DNA from: UBA1858 sp965227695
Lineage (GTDB): Bacteria > Pseudomonadota > Gammaproteobacteria > UBA4575
Assembly: GCA_965227695.1 (NCBI GenBank)
Contig: OZ245760.1
Location: forward strand, 1,178,001 to 1,242,000
Direction of reading: 5' to 3'
DNA length: 64,000 nucleotides
The stretch's first letter is position 1; each line of letters opens with the position of its first letter. The position numbers and the translations under genes were made by a program. Shown here piece by piece: positions 27,056-35,478 of the stretch. Below the pieces are notes generated by a model. That model did no database searches, had not been told where the DNA came from, and saw nothing but the letters and a program-made list of their open reading frames with translations.

Positions 27056-27088
27056 CTAGCTGATATTCAACCCCTGGATATCAGCTAG
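27056..27088 (+). terminator. Hairpin downstream of isocitrate lyase
   Basis: An 11-bp perfect stem (CTAGCTGATAT / ATATCAGCTAG) with an 11-base loop lies about 45 bp after the aceA stop. No T-run follows, so it may be a 3'-end stabiliser or a Rho-assisted end rather than a classical terminator. Confidence 0.5.
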
Positions 27089-27174
27089 TGCATCAAAATT
27101 CGTATACACTTCTCATATAGACACGCGCCAATATATTCAGGCGCTGTAATGATTTTACAACCGGGAAGAATGAC

Positions 27175-28518
27175 ATGAATACTGAAAGCTATCAGCACAT
27201 CCACGTCCCTGTCTCTGGGCAAAAGATAACCACAAATGCCGATGGTTCATTAAACGTTCCTGATCACCCGATCATTCCCTATATCGAGGGTGACGGCATA
27301 GGGATTGATGTCACGCCAGTCATGAAAAGCGTGGTGAATCATGCGGTTCAAAAGGCTTATCATGGACAGCGTGAAATTGCCTGGATGGAAATTTTCGCCG
27401 GAGAGAAAGCCCATCAAAAGTACGGTGCTGATCAGTGGCTACCACAGGAATCGCTGGATGCCATGGCCGATTATATCGTTTCAATTAAAGGCCCGCTTGG
27501 AACTCCCGTTGGTGAGGGCATGCGTTCGCTGAATGTAGCGATTCGCCAGGAGATGGATTTATATGCCTGCGTTCGACCGATTCGATATTTCCCCGGCACA
27601 CCTACCCCAATGAAAGAATCTGAAACAACAGACATGGTTGTGTTCAGGGAAAATACGGAAGATATATACGCAGGTATTGAGTGGCCGGCTCAATCTCCCG
27701 AGGTCAGAAAAGTACTGGATTTTTTGATCAATGAAATGGACGTCAATCAAATTCGCTTTCCGGAGACTTCAGGGATTGGCATCAAGCCAGTCTCTCAGCA
27801 GGGCTCAGAGCGATTAATTCGAAAAGCCATACAGTTTGCCATTGATAATGATCGCAGTTCCGTCACACTTGTTCACAAAGGCAATATTATGAAATACACC
27901 GAGGGAGCATTTCGTAATTGGGGCTATGATCTGGCACGCAATGAATTTGGTGCCACGCTGATCGACGAGGGTCCGTGGTGTGAGCTGGTGAATCCTGTTA
28001 GCCAAAGAAAAATCATTATCAAGGATGTGATTGCAGATAATTTTCTCCAGCAAATACTATTAAAACCAGAAAGTTATGATGTAATTGCAACCTTAAATCT
28101 CAATGGTGATTATATCTCAGATGCCCTGGCTGCCCAGGTTGGCGGGATAGGCATCGCACCCGGTGCCAACATGGCCGATGCCGTGGCAGTGTTTGAAGCG
28201 ACACATGGAACCGCACCCAAACATGCGGGTAAAAACCGTGTCAATCCGGGGTCTATTATCCTCTCGGCAGAAATGATGCTGCGATACATGGGCTGGACTG
28301 AGGCAGCAGATTTGCTCCTTCAGGGAATTGGTGGCGCCATTGCATCAAAAACAGTGACCTATGATCTGGCCAGGGCACGGGCGGGAATGTCGACCAAAAT
28401 CAAAACAGCGCCTTCCAGTGCCAGCGATGTAATGCAGCAACTAGAGGCACTGATGCCCGGGGCTACTTTGGTGACCACATCCGGTTTTGGTGAGGCGATT
28501 ATTTCTCACATGAAGTAA
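27175..28518 (+). CDS. icd: NADP-dependent isocitrate dehydrogenase
   Basis: 447 residues of the homodimeric bacterial type. The substrate motif MRSLNVAIRQEMDLYACVR holds Ser118, the counterpart of the serine phosphorylated by AceK in E. coli. Later motifs are ENTEDIYAGIEW, LVHKGNIMKYTEGAFRNWGY and FEATHGTAPKHAGKN (cofactor region; the Lys/Tyr pair that favours NADP should be checked by alignment). It converts isocitrate to 2-oxoglutarate in the TCA cycle. Being next to aceA, both branches at isocitrate are encoded side by side, though 160 bp and a hairpin separate the genes. Confidence 0.96.
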   Translation: MNTESYQHIHVPVSGQKITTNADGSLNVPDHPIIPYIEGDGIGIDVTPVMKSVVNHAVQKAYHGQREIAWMEIFAGEKAHQKYGADQWLPQESLDAMADYIVSIKGPLGTPVGEGMRSLNVAIRQEMDLYACVRPIRYFPGTPTPMKESETTDMVVFRENTEDIYAGIEWPAQSPEVRKVLDFLINEMDVNQIRFPETSGIGIKPVSQQGSERLIRKAIQFAIDNDRSSVTLVHKGNIMKYTEGAFRNWGYDLARNEFGATLIDEGPWCELVNPVSQRKIIIKDVIADNFLQQILLKPESYDVIATLNLNGDYISDALAAQVGGIGIAPGANMADAVAVFEATHGTAPKHAGKNRVNPGSIILSAEMMLRYMGWTEAADLLLQGIGGAIASKTVTYDLARARAGMSTKIKTAPSSASDVMQQLEALMPGATLVTTSGFGEAIISHMK

Positions 28519-28565
28519 GCTGGTTGTAATACACTCTTACATTATTTGAATCACTGTTTTGATTA

Positions 28566-29255
28566 ATGCATATCGCTTTATTAGAAGATGATCCTGACCA
28601 ATCGACCTTATTTCAGGCGTGGCTGGAGGATGCCGGCCACAAATGTGTCGTCTATAGCTCAGGCAAAGATATGACAATGGCGTTAGTTCACGAAAGTTTT
28701 GACTTGCTGATACTTGACTGGCTGGTCCCGGATATCAGTGGACTCGAAGTGCTCAAATGGGTGCGTGATAACCTCGACTGGAGGATTCCGGTATTGTTTA
28801 TCACACAGCGAGATGCAGAAGAAGATGTTGTTCAGGCGCTTCAAAGCGGTGCGGATGACTATATGTCCAAGCCTGTGAAACGGGCTGAAATGCTTGCACG
28901 CATACAATCAATCAGTCGACGGGCGCAGCAGGTTTCCACTGAAGAAGATATCCTCGAATTTGGTCCGTACACTTTGCAGCGATCAAACCAGTCCGTCACG
29001 CTGCACCAAGAGGCAATAGAGGTGACACGTAAAGAATTTGAGCTCACTCTTTTCTTTTTCAGAAATGCCGGGCGTGTGCTTTCCCGGGGCTATATTCTTG
29101 AAAAAGTGTGGGGGAGAAGTGCTGAAGTCAATACCAGGACAGTTGACACGCATATCAGTCGATTGCGGCGTAAACTTTCGATCAGTGTGGAAAATGGATG
29201 GAAGCTGTCAGCCATATACCAGCATGGTTACAGGCTGGAGAAATGTGATGATTGA
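28566..29255 (+). CDS. OmpR-family response regulator
   Basis: 229 residues. The receiver domain has the acidic pair near the start (LLEDDPD), phosphoacceptor Asp51 (LLILDWLVPD) and Lys in DDYMSKPVKRAEM. The C-terminal winged helix carries VTRKEFELTLFFFRNAGRVLSRGYILEKVWG and VDTHISRLRRKL. No kinase gene lies beside it; the next gene is an Hpt/REC/GGDEF protein that could take part in the same relay. Target genes unknown. Confidence 0.92.
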   Translation: MHIALLEDDPDQSTLFQAWLEDAGHKCVVYSSGKDMTMALVHESFDLLILDWLVPDISGLEVLKWVRDNLDWRIPVLFITQRDAEEDVVQALQSGADDYMSKPVKRAEMLARIQSISRRAQQVSTEEDILEFGPYTLQRSNQSVTLHQEAIEVTRKEFELTLFFFRNAGRVLSRGYILEKVWGRSAEVNTRTVDTHISRLRRKLSISVENGWKLSAIYQHGYRLEKCDD

Positions 29256-29322
29256 AAATGAGCGACAGCAATAACCGTTATGTTTACCAGCATCATTATC
29301 GTCATGGAGTAAGAACAGGCGC

Positions 29323-30990
29323 ATGAAAGATTCGGACCCGTTGGATAACGATCAATTCGAACGTATTCGGGAAATTTATGTGGAATCGTTCCCGGAAAAA
29401 ATACAGACACTCAGGGAGTGTTGGGCGAATATTAATGCTTCTCAACAGTACAGAAATCATTTGGCTGACTTAAGAATGGAGGTGCATAAGATTGCAGGCT
29501 CGAGTGGCTCTCATGATTTTAATGATATCTACGAACTGGCAAAAAAAACAGAGCACAGTATTCTCAGAGTAATAGATGAAAAATCCAGCTGGCAAACCAC
29601 CAATAATACTATTGGCAACCTCGTACAACAGCTTGTTGATTTGCTTGAAAGTGAGTTGCTTAATTATAACTTCAGTGAAGACGACGATACTCAAATACCC
29701 CGTCTTGAAAATTTACAGTTGTCGCACCGGGAATTAATTATATTTATTGTCAGTCATCGACCCGTTGAATTGTCATTGTTATCCAGCCTGTTGGAAAGTC
29801 GTGGCTTTACGGTCATTAAATTCAATAAAATTGAACAAGCTGAAGCCATGTCTGCGACAGTTGAACCCGCTATAATTGTCCTCGATCTGGGGGATGCAAA
29901 TGACTGTACGCTGGATATAAGCTCTAAAGAGAATTTCAACAGCAAGTCAGCGAGTCTGCCTGCCTTTGTTGTTATCTCACGCAGGGATGATACGGCCACA
30001 CGAAAGATGGCAGCACGCTTTGAAGCGGATGCCTTTTTTGCAACGCCTATCAACGCACATAATTTCAGCTCGACCCTTGATGTTCTGCTTGAAAATAAAA
30101 GTGAAAATACCAGTGGTGTATTACTTGTTGACAAGAAACAGTCGCGAACTGTGGATATAGAAAAAGCGTTGCGCAATGAAAATATCCGATGTCGTACAAT
30201 TCAAAACATAGAACATATTACAGATGAGCTTGTTAACTTCAAGCCCGATCTGGTATTGATGGCCTTCAACTCAAATGAGCAGGACTGTCAAGACGGAATT
30301 AAAATTGTGCGCCTACACGAGTCGTATTTTAATATGCCCATCCTGTGCCTGATAGATAAAGATATCCCTGGTGAGAGGCTGCAGGCAATGCAGGTCGGTG
30401 CAGACGACTGTATTTTCTTTGATGAATTTATGGGCATTCAATTCACTATTCTTAAACAGCGCATTCTGCGTTCAAAGCGTGCCAATCATTTGATTATTAT
30501 GGACTCGCTAACCGGGGCGCTCAATCGTGATGCTTTTCTTGAACGCGCCAATGAAGAAATCAGTCTGGCAATACGTCGTAAAGAGAGTGTTTGCCTGGCA
30601 ATGATTGACGTTGACCACTTTAAACAAATAAATGATCAGAACGGTCATGTTGTCGGTGATTATGTGTTGAGGCACATATCCGATTACCTGAACAATCGCT
30701 TGCGCCGGTCTGATGTTGTCGGGAGGTATGCAGGCGATGAATTTCTCGTATTATTGCCAGACACTGATTTGGACAGTGCTTATCTTGTTCTCGATATGAT
30801 TCGCAAGAATCTGGTCGCACATAATATTAACGTGAACAATGCGGAGGTAAGAGTGTCGATAAGCCTGGGGCTGGTCGCCGCCCAGCCAACGGAGAACCTG
30901 AGCGTGGAATCATTAATTGTCGATGCAGATAAAAAACTATATGAAGCCAAGGTGGCGGGACGTAACATGCTTGTTGCGGGTGTTGCTTAA
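29323..30990 (+). CDS. Hpt-REC-GGDEF diguanylate cyclase
   Basis: 555 residues. The N-terminal Hpt domain has His55 in MEVHKIAGSSGSHDF. Two receiver-like domains follow: the first around residues 145-260 and the second around 265-385 (GVLLVDKKQSRTVDI; PDLVLMAFNSNEQD), the second lacking a normal phosphoacceptor site. The C-terminal GGDEF domain has the active-site variant AGDEF at 470-474 with MIDVDHFKQINDQNGH before it. AGDEF enzymes can be active. It would make c-di-GMP on receiving phosphate through the Hpt or receiver part. Located 67 bp after the response-regulator gene. Confidence 0.9.
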   Translation: MKDSDPLDNDQFERIREIYVESFPEKIQTLRECWANINASQQYRNHLADLRMEVHKIAGSSGSHDFNDIYELAKKTEHSILRVIDEKSSWQTTNNTIGNLVQQLVDLLESELLNYNFSEDDDTQIPRLENLQLSHRELIIFIVSHRPVELSLLSSLLESRGFTVIKFNKIEQAEAMSATVEPAIIVLDLGDANDCTLDISSKENFNSKSASLPAFVVISRRDDTATRKMAARFEADAFFATPINAHNFSSTLDVLLENKSENTSGVLLVDKKQSRTVDIEKALRNENIRCRTIQNIEHITDELVNFKPDLVLMAFNSNEQDCQDGIKIVRLHESYFNMPILCLIDKDIPGERLQAMQVGADDCIFFDEFMGIQFTILKQRILRSKRANHLIIMDSLTGALNRDAFLERANEEISLAIRRKESVCLAMIDVDHFKQINDQNGHVVGDYVLRHISDYLNNRLRRSDVVGRYAGDEFLVLLPDTDLDSAYLVLDMIRKNLVAHNINVNNAEVRVSISLGLVAAQPTENLSVESLIVDADKKLYEAKVAGRNMLVAGVA

Positions 30991-31028
30991 TATGGACCAC
31001 ATATCAACAGGGATGATAGTATATACTC

Positions 31029-31364
31029 ATGTCAAGTGAACAGATTTTTAAAGTGATATTCTACAATCAGGGAAAAGTTTTTGAGGTTTTTGCCAGACAA
31101 GTATATCAATCAGATATGGTTGGATTTGTTGGAATAGAGGAACTCACATTCAGTGAGCATAGCGGGGTAGTGGTTGATCCCGGTGAAGAAAAACTAAAAG
31201 CTGAATTTGACTCGGTCAGGCGATGTTACATTCCGATGCATTCAGTCATTCGTATCGATGAAGTAGAAAAACAGGGAGTTGCCAGAATTACAGACGCAGA
31301 TTCTAAAGTCACCCCCTTCCCTGGTAGCATGTATGCGCCAGGCGGTGATTCTGATAAAGTATAA
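31029..31364 (+). CDS. DUF1820 family protein
   Basis: 111 residues. Recognised from the segment IFKVIFYNQGKVFEVFARQVYQSDMVGFVGIEEL, the EKLKAEFDSVRRCYIPMHSVIRIDEVEK core and the proline-rich C-terminus, all typical of DUF1820, a small cytosolic protein nearly confined to gammaproteobacteria. Function is unknown. Its presence supports the taxonomic placement. Confidence 0.9.
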   Translation: MSSEQIFKVIFYNQGKVFEVFARQVYQSDMVGFVGIEELTFSEHSGVVVDPGEEKLKAEFDSVRRCYIPMHSVIRIDEVEKQGVARITDADSKVTPFPGSMYAPGGDSDKV

Positions 31365-31714
31365 ACTTTCTTCAATCAGTATAAGTAAAGTCAGTATAGT
31401 TCGTTTATCATGCGAATTTTGCATTCTTTTCAAATAAGAATAAATATTAATAACGCATTATTTGACAGGGAAAATATTTAGACTGATGGTAAATGCTCTT
31501 CAATCAGGTTTCATAGGCAGACTGGAATCTTCAAACAGGCTGCTAACGATAGTTCCTGGTAACACTTGTATATCAACTTGATTAAGCAGGGACAGCTAAA
31601 ATCGCCAGGAGCGATATAAACTTTAGACAGCGAAGGCCCGACGGGCAAAATACAGGGAAGTATTTTGTAATCCCGATCGATATAGGAAAAAGGGTGAGCA
31701 CCCGAAATAAAATA

Positions 31715-31787
31715 GGAGAGATGCCAGAGTGGTCGAATGGGCTCGCCTGGAAAGCGAGTGTACGGTAACCCCGTACCGAGGGTTCGA
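31715..31787 (+). pseudogene. Truncated tRNA-Ser(GGA) copy
   Basis: Identical to the first 73 bases of the complete tRNA-Ser that begins at 31907, including D-arm, GGA anticodon and variable arm. It ends after GGGTTCGA, so the 3' half of the T-arm, the acceptor 3' strand and CCA are missing. It cannot fold as a tRNA. Confidence 0.9.
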
Positions 31788-31906
31788 CAAAATTGTCGGG
31801 AACAATTTTGAACTTCGCGCAGCGAAGGCCCGGAGGGCAAAATACAGGGAAGTATTTTGTAATCCCGATCGATATAGGAAAAAGGGTGAGAACCCGAAAT
31901 AAAATA
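31788..31906 (+). repeat. String of five small hairpins upstream of tRNA-Ser
   Basis: Consecutive inverted repeats: CAAAATTGT/ACAATTTTG (31788-31810), CTTCGC/GCGAAG (31813-31827), GCCC/GGGC (31828-31838), CAAAATAC/GTATTTTG (31838-31859) and GGGT/ACCC (near 31884-31895). The fourth and fifth also occur in unit A (31646-31667; GGGTG/CACCC), as does the third as GCCCG/CGGGC. The density of palindromes suggests a repeated palindromic element rather than random sequence. Confidence 0.7.
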
Positions 31907-31997
31907 GGAGAGATGCCAGAGTGGTCGAATGGGCTCGCCTGGAAAGCGAGTGTACGGTAACCCCGTACCGAGGGTTCGAATCCCTCTCTCTCCGCCA
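31907..31997 (+). tRNA. tRNA-Ser (anticodon GGA)
   Basis: Acceptor GGAGAGA pairs with TCTCTCC. The anticodon stem CTCGC/GCGAG encloses CTGGAAA with anticodon GGA at 31941-31943. There is a long variable arm (TACGG...CCGTA) as in class II tRNAs, a T-arm GGGTTCGAATCCC, and an encoded 3' CCA. 91 bases with CCA. It reads UCC/UCU serine codons. Confidence 0.97.
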
Positions 31998-32385
31998 TCC
32001 AGTCTGTCTCTGTGTAGAGACACCCCTAAATGCTTGAAAAATAGCCTATTTCTGCAGGGTTTCCGGCGGTTCGAATCCATGTACTCGGACCGATATTTGG
32101 ACGAATGGGGGTAAAATCACGAAAAGTCTCTGCTCGCATTTTCCCGGTCCCACTTGCGGTTAACGATCAATTTCGTCAACTACTCATAAATGTGGCAAAT
32201 TAAAAGCTCAATGACCCTTGTCGACTGCCACCTTAACCGGTGGCGTCAACATGCACATTAAATCGTTCTGTCGGATCCCGATTTTCTATCTTAATATTCA
32301 GCATTAAGTTTATAACCATTAATGCTATTAAAAAAACCGGCTAGTAAACATTATATGCCAACATAACTAATCAGAGTGCACATCT
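31998..32385. other. Intergenic region after tRNA-Ser, 388 bp
   Basis: No gene seen. TGTCTC/GAGACA (32005-32022) forms a 6-bp hairpin close to the tRNA end. GCCACC/GGTGGC (32227-32244) forms another, extendable with one bulge. At 32068-32078 stands GGTTCGAATCC, equal to the T-loop of the tRNA. This would be the natural place for an attachment-site relic, but no longer direct repeat with the other side of the accessory segment was found. Confidence 0.4.
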
Positions 32386-32628
32386 ATGGATAGAAAGGTA
32401 ACGAATAAAGATTTACTTCTAGAAATGATCCAAAAAAGAATCAATAATAGTGATGAGCTAGATAGTGATTGTAGGCATGTAATTGCAACTTCAATATATT
32501 GGCACGAAAAAGATGATACAGGTAGCAACTGGGGCATTCACTCCTTTAGAAATGCTTACGGCTGCGAAGATGTTATGATACATATAGTTGAGGAATTTAA
32601 GCGTCTATACAACATCGAAGATGAGTAA
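32386..32628 (+). CDS. Small hypothetical protein (80 aa)
   Basis: Begins MDRKVTNKDLLLEMIQKRI and ends HIVEEFKRLYNIEDE; acidic, helical at both ends, with a WHEKDDTGSNWGIHSF middle. No family recognised. AT-rich codon use differs from the core genes to the left, like that of the next gene. Its place 90 bp before a PIN-like gene would fit an antitoxin or partner, but nothing in its sequence shows a DNA-binding fold. No good ribosome binding site. Confidence 0.45.
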   Translation: MDRKVTNKDLLLEMIQKRINNSDELDSDCRHVIATSIYWHEKDDTGSNWGIHSFRNAYGCEDVMIHIVEEFKRLYNIEDE

Positions 32629-32715
32629 TTTTCGACGCATAACAAAAAAATCTAATGAGGGCGCGCGCTACACGCGTACTTATTTGTTTGTTCGTTAGAT
32701 ACATAGGATCTTATA

Positions 32716-33294
32716 ATGGACATGCCTGAGAGATATGTTTACTTAAGGTTCCAGATAGATACGAATCGAATAAATACGAGACAACAGCTAGATAATATGA
32801 ATCAGCTAGAGAGTTGGGCGCAATACGGTGTTATTGAGCTTCAAATGTCTCAATGCGCATTGCAAGAAGCGAGACAGGGAAGCAATAGTAAGCGTTCAAA
32901 GAAAGCCATAGGCCATATATTTTCAATTACATACGCAAGCACACCTGAAGAACAAGATAAATTAAAGGCGATAGAAAGCATAATATTTCCGGACGGAGCC
33001 AAGAACAATAATCAAAAAAATGATGTCGAAATTGTGTTTAATTCTGCCAAGTACGGCTATATGCTTGTAACAAATGATGGTGGGTCTAAATCTCAGCCAG
33101 GAGGAATTCTCGGAAATGCTAATAGATTAAAAAACGAATTGGGCATAGATGTAATTAGTGATACTGAAGCAGTTCAACTAGTTAAACGTAAAATAAGAGA
33201 CCGAGATGTTCTTTGCAGAATTATTTCTGCAAAGAACAATCAAGCGATACCAGATTGGGTGGGCAATGATTTATGTCTTCAAACAAATTGCTAA
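32716..33294 (+). CDS. PIN-like domain protein
   Basis: 192 residues. An early acidic residue after a beta strand (YLRFQIDTNRINT), a helix with YGVIELQMSQCALQEA, and late DVEIVFNSAKYGYMLVTNDGG followed by a helix resemble the ordered acidic positions of PIN ribonucleases (D...E...D..D). Toxins of VapC type are shorter (about 130), so this would be a larger PIN-like member. A second ATG (32722) is possible. The 3' end of the gene holds a perfect 13-bp inverted repeat. Assignment is by pattern only. Confidence 0.45.
   Translation: MDMPERYVYLRFQIDTNRINTRQQLDNMNQLESWAQYGVIELQMSQCALQEARQGSNSKRSKKAIGHIFSITYASTPEEQDKLKAIESIIFPDGAKNNNQKNDVEIVFNSAKYGYMLVTNDGGSKSQPGGILGNANRLKNELGIDVISDTEAVQLVKRKIRDRDVLCRIISAKNNQAIPDWVGNDLCLQTNC
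33208..33237. repeat. Perfect 13-bp inverted repeat with 4-base loop
   Basis: GTTCTTTGCAGAA (33208-33220), loop TTAT, TTCTGCAAAGAAC (33225-33237). It lies inside the 3' part of the PIN-like gene, about 57 bp before its stop, and about 135 bp from the end of the convergent recombinase gene. Confidence 0.85.
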
Positions 33295-33371
33295 ACTCAG
33301 GAATCACGATAGTCTTTCGCGAGTGCTAACTCAAAGGGTTTATGACCATTGTTTTTGGTTGCAGCGGTTAT

Positions 33372-35012
33372 TTATCTATGAATATATATTCTAGATTGCT
33401 GCTCCCAACCTGGCGGAAATGTTAATCGGGTAGCTTCCAGAGAGAGATCTTCCGGTATCTTGCCATATGCAATGTCCTGTAATATGGTGGGAGACAAGTA
33501 AGCCAGCCTTAAAATCCTTCTGACATAGGACGCACCTGCTTGCTCTCTTGTTTCCAGTTCACGTACCGATGCGACGGATCCGCTGAGTAGTTCTTCATTC
33601 CAGATTAATGCCTTCATTACGGCGTTCTGAATTACCTTGATGGAATGTGCAGGAATGTTCGTCTGATTATCCTCGCCAAGGATCAGCTTCTGTTCTGCAC
33701 CCCAACGTTTCCAGGTGATGGGTTGGCGGATGGTATGCGTCGCATCCTCACAATTGACATCGAGTGCGTCTCCAATACGCGGCAAGGCAAATATGCACTC
33801 CAGGGACCGGCGGTGAAGGATGATCTGATCGCACAATTGTCGCATCCGACTATTCTGGTTGCCTTTCTCTATATCCCCAATATCAAGCAGCTTACGTAAC
33901 TGGGTATCCAATTTCTGGAATTGTCTTGCAGAGGCTTTCTGTAACAGCTTTTTGATCAACTCATTGCGAACTGTAGAACTTTGCAGGAACTGGATGACCT
34001 GGGTATCGAGTTCGGGCAGACTGACCCGCTTGATTTCACCGGCCTCAGTACCTTTGTATTTCAGAAGAGCCTGATTGACATAATAATAATAGCGCTTGTT
34101 GCCTTTTTTGGTATGAGTTGGTGACAGGGCATTACCCTGATCATCGAATAGCAGGCCGGAGAGCAGGGCGCGGGATTCGGTTTGCTGCTGTTGGTGCTGA
34201 TGTCGATTGGCCTGTAATACGTTCTGCACTGCATCCCAGATTGGCTCATCCACGATCGGTTCGTGACTGCCCGCGTGAACCTGTTCCTTGTGCCGGATCT
34301 TGCCGATGTAGACCGGATTCTGCAGAAGGGTATAGAGTGCCCCACGACTGAAGGACTTGTCCTGTTTGCTTTTGAGCCTCGAATGATCCAGCCATTCTTT
34401 CAGCGATCTGACTGATTTGAGTTGCAGGTATTTATCGTAGATCTGCACGACCGTTCTGGCTTCTTTCCTGTTGATGATCAGGGTGCGGTCTTTTACGTCA
34501 TACCCTAATGGCGTACCACCGCCCATCCACATGCCTTTTTGCTTGGAGGCGGCAATCTTGTCTCGGATGCGCTCGCCGGTGACTTCCCGTTCAAACTGGG
34601 CAAAGGACAACAATACATTCAAGGTCAAGCGCCCCATGGAAGTGGAGGTATTGAACTGCTGGGTCACCGATACAAACGAGACCTTGTACTGATCAAACAA
34701 TTCCACCAGCTTGACGAAGTCCGATAACGATCGGGACAGACGATCCACTTTATACACGATGATGATGTCGATGAGTTTTCTTTTAATCTGTTCGATCAGG
34801 CGCGTCAGGGCCGGTCGCTCTATCGTGCCCCCGGAAAAACCCCCGTCATCAAACGACTCTTTGATAACTTTCCAGCCTTCATGCTGCTGGCTTTTGGCAT
34901 AGGCTTCACAGGCTTCGCGCTGCGCATCGAGCGAATTGAACGATTGCTCCAGGCCTTCTTCCGAGGATTTTCGGGTGTAGATCGCACAGCGCAGGGTTTT
35001 CTTATGTTCCAC
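33372..35012 (-). CDS. Large serine recombinase
   Basis: 546 residues. The N-terminal resolvase domain begins CAIYTRKSSEEG with catalytic Ser16, then SLDAQREACEAYAKSQ, DDGGFSGGTIERPAL, VYKVDRLSRSL and FEREVTGERIRDKI. The Recombinase domain follows (GTPLGYDVKDRTLIINRKEA; LQNPVYIGKIRHK), and a long C-terminal part without the usual cysteine zinc ribbon. It should integrate or excise a DNA element by serine chemistry. The start overlaps the upstream DUF2924 gene by 11 bp. No attachment sites could be identified. Intact over its whole length. Confidence 0.92.
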   Translation of the reverse strand: MEHKKTLRCAIYTRKSSEEGLEQSFNSLDAQREACEAYAKSQQHEGWKVIKESFDDGGFSGGTIERPALTRLIEQIKRKLIDIIIVYKVDRLSRSLSDFVKLVELFDQYKVSFVSVTQQFNTSTSMGRLTLNVLLSFAQFEREVTGERIRDKIAASKQKGMWMGGGTPLGYDVKDRTLIINRKEARTVVQIYDKYLQLKSVRSLKEWLDHSRLKSKQDKSFSRGALYTLLQNPVYIGKIRHKEQVHAGSHEPIVDEPIWDAVQNVLQANRHQHQQQQTESRALLSGLLFDDQGNALSPTHTKKGNKRYYYYVNQALLKYKGTEAGEIKRVSLPELDTQVIQFLQSSTVRNELIKKLLQKASARQFQKLDTQLRKLLDIGDIEKGNQNSRMRQLCDQIILHRRSLECIFALPRIGDALDVNCEDATHTIRQPITWKRWGAEQKLILGEDNQTNIPAHSIKVIQNAVMKALIWNEELLSGSVASVRELETREQAGASYVRRILRLAYLSPTILQDIAYGKIPEDLSLEATRLTFPPGWEQQSRIYIHR

Positions 35013-35439
35013 GAGAGGATTTCACACCAAAGAACCGGTTACCCGAGACATGCGATCCCGTAATGAGCTTCGCGATCTGGCTCAGGCTTTTATACGTTTT
35101 GTTGTTGTATTCATACCCATCTTGCGTGAGGGTCACGTGATAGGTATTGCCATGCCATTCCCGTATCAGTTGCGTGCCGGATTGCAGTCGTAGTTTATTT
35201 GTTTTGAGTTGTTTGAACTGGCGCAGGATTCTGGCCCGCAGTTTCAGGGGATCCTTGCCCATTGCCTCGGCCTGCAGCCCCCAGGCCACGTTGCCACACA
35301 GAAACGTGGTCGAGGGTCGCGGCGGCAGAGGCCTTTTGTAGAGGCGCTCGAATTCCGCTTTAAGGACTCGTTTATCCTGTGAAGTCAAGTCTTTTACCGG
35401 TTTGCAGGCAATTTTCAGTACATCCACCATGCCCACCAT
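35002..35439 (-). CDS. DUF2924 family protein
   Basis: 145 residues. Contains LTSQDKRVLKAEFERLYKRPLPP, GNVAWGLQAEAMG, LQSGTQLIREWHGNTYHVTL and YNNKTYKSLSQIAKLITGSHVSGNRFFG. These are the DUF2924 signature, including the RAMA-like W-x-G-x-x-Y and Y-x-S-L-S-x-I-A-x-x-I-T-G elements. In known genomes such proteins are nearly always encoded just before a large serine recombinase, as here, and probably help it recognise DNA. A second start (ATG at 35430) would remove three residues. Confidence 0.88.
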   Translation of the reverse strand: MVGMVDVLKIACKPVKDLTSQDKRVLKAEFERLYKRPLPPRPSTTFLCGNVAWGLQAEAMGKDPLKLRARILRQFKQLKTNKLRLQSGTQLIREWHGNTYHVTLTQDGYEYNNKTYKSLSQIAKLITGSHVSGNRFFGVKSSRGT

Positions 35440-35478
35440 TCGTCCATACGGTGGGCCGCAAGTCCAGTGGTTTACGTC

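Larger units (their letters stand above)
31597..31980. repeat. Tandem 192-bp duplication (palindromic leader plus tRNA-Ser 5' part)
   Basis: Unit A (31597-31787) and unit B (31788-31980) match at an offset of exactly 192 bp. From the GCGAAGG near 31631/31823 onward identity is nearly complete; the first 35 bases of the units have diverged. Each unit is a leader of palindromes followed by the first 73 bases of tRNA-Ser. The copy A tRNA breaks off in the T-loop, where unit B begins. Confidence 0.9.

Noticed and set aside
31715..31787. A second functional tRNA-Ser
   Set aside because: The copy lacks half of the T-arm and the whole 3' acceptor strand.
32068..32078. GGTTCGAATCC downstream of tRNA-Ser as an attachment site
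   Set aside because: Eleven bases common to many tRNA T-arms; no match to the tRNA 3' end beyond them and no partner found near 39.3 kb.
31511..32080. Minus-strand frames of 138-189 codons across the tRNA-Ser region, containing repeated GFEPSVRGYRTLAFQ-type text
   Set aside because: They are antisense to the tRNA and its duplicate; this is a well-known kind of false protein from tRNA-Ser genes.
34118..34902. Several 60-77 codon frames opposite the serine recombinase
   Set aside because: All are antisense to an intact, well-recognised gene and show no motif or binding site.
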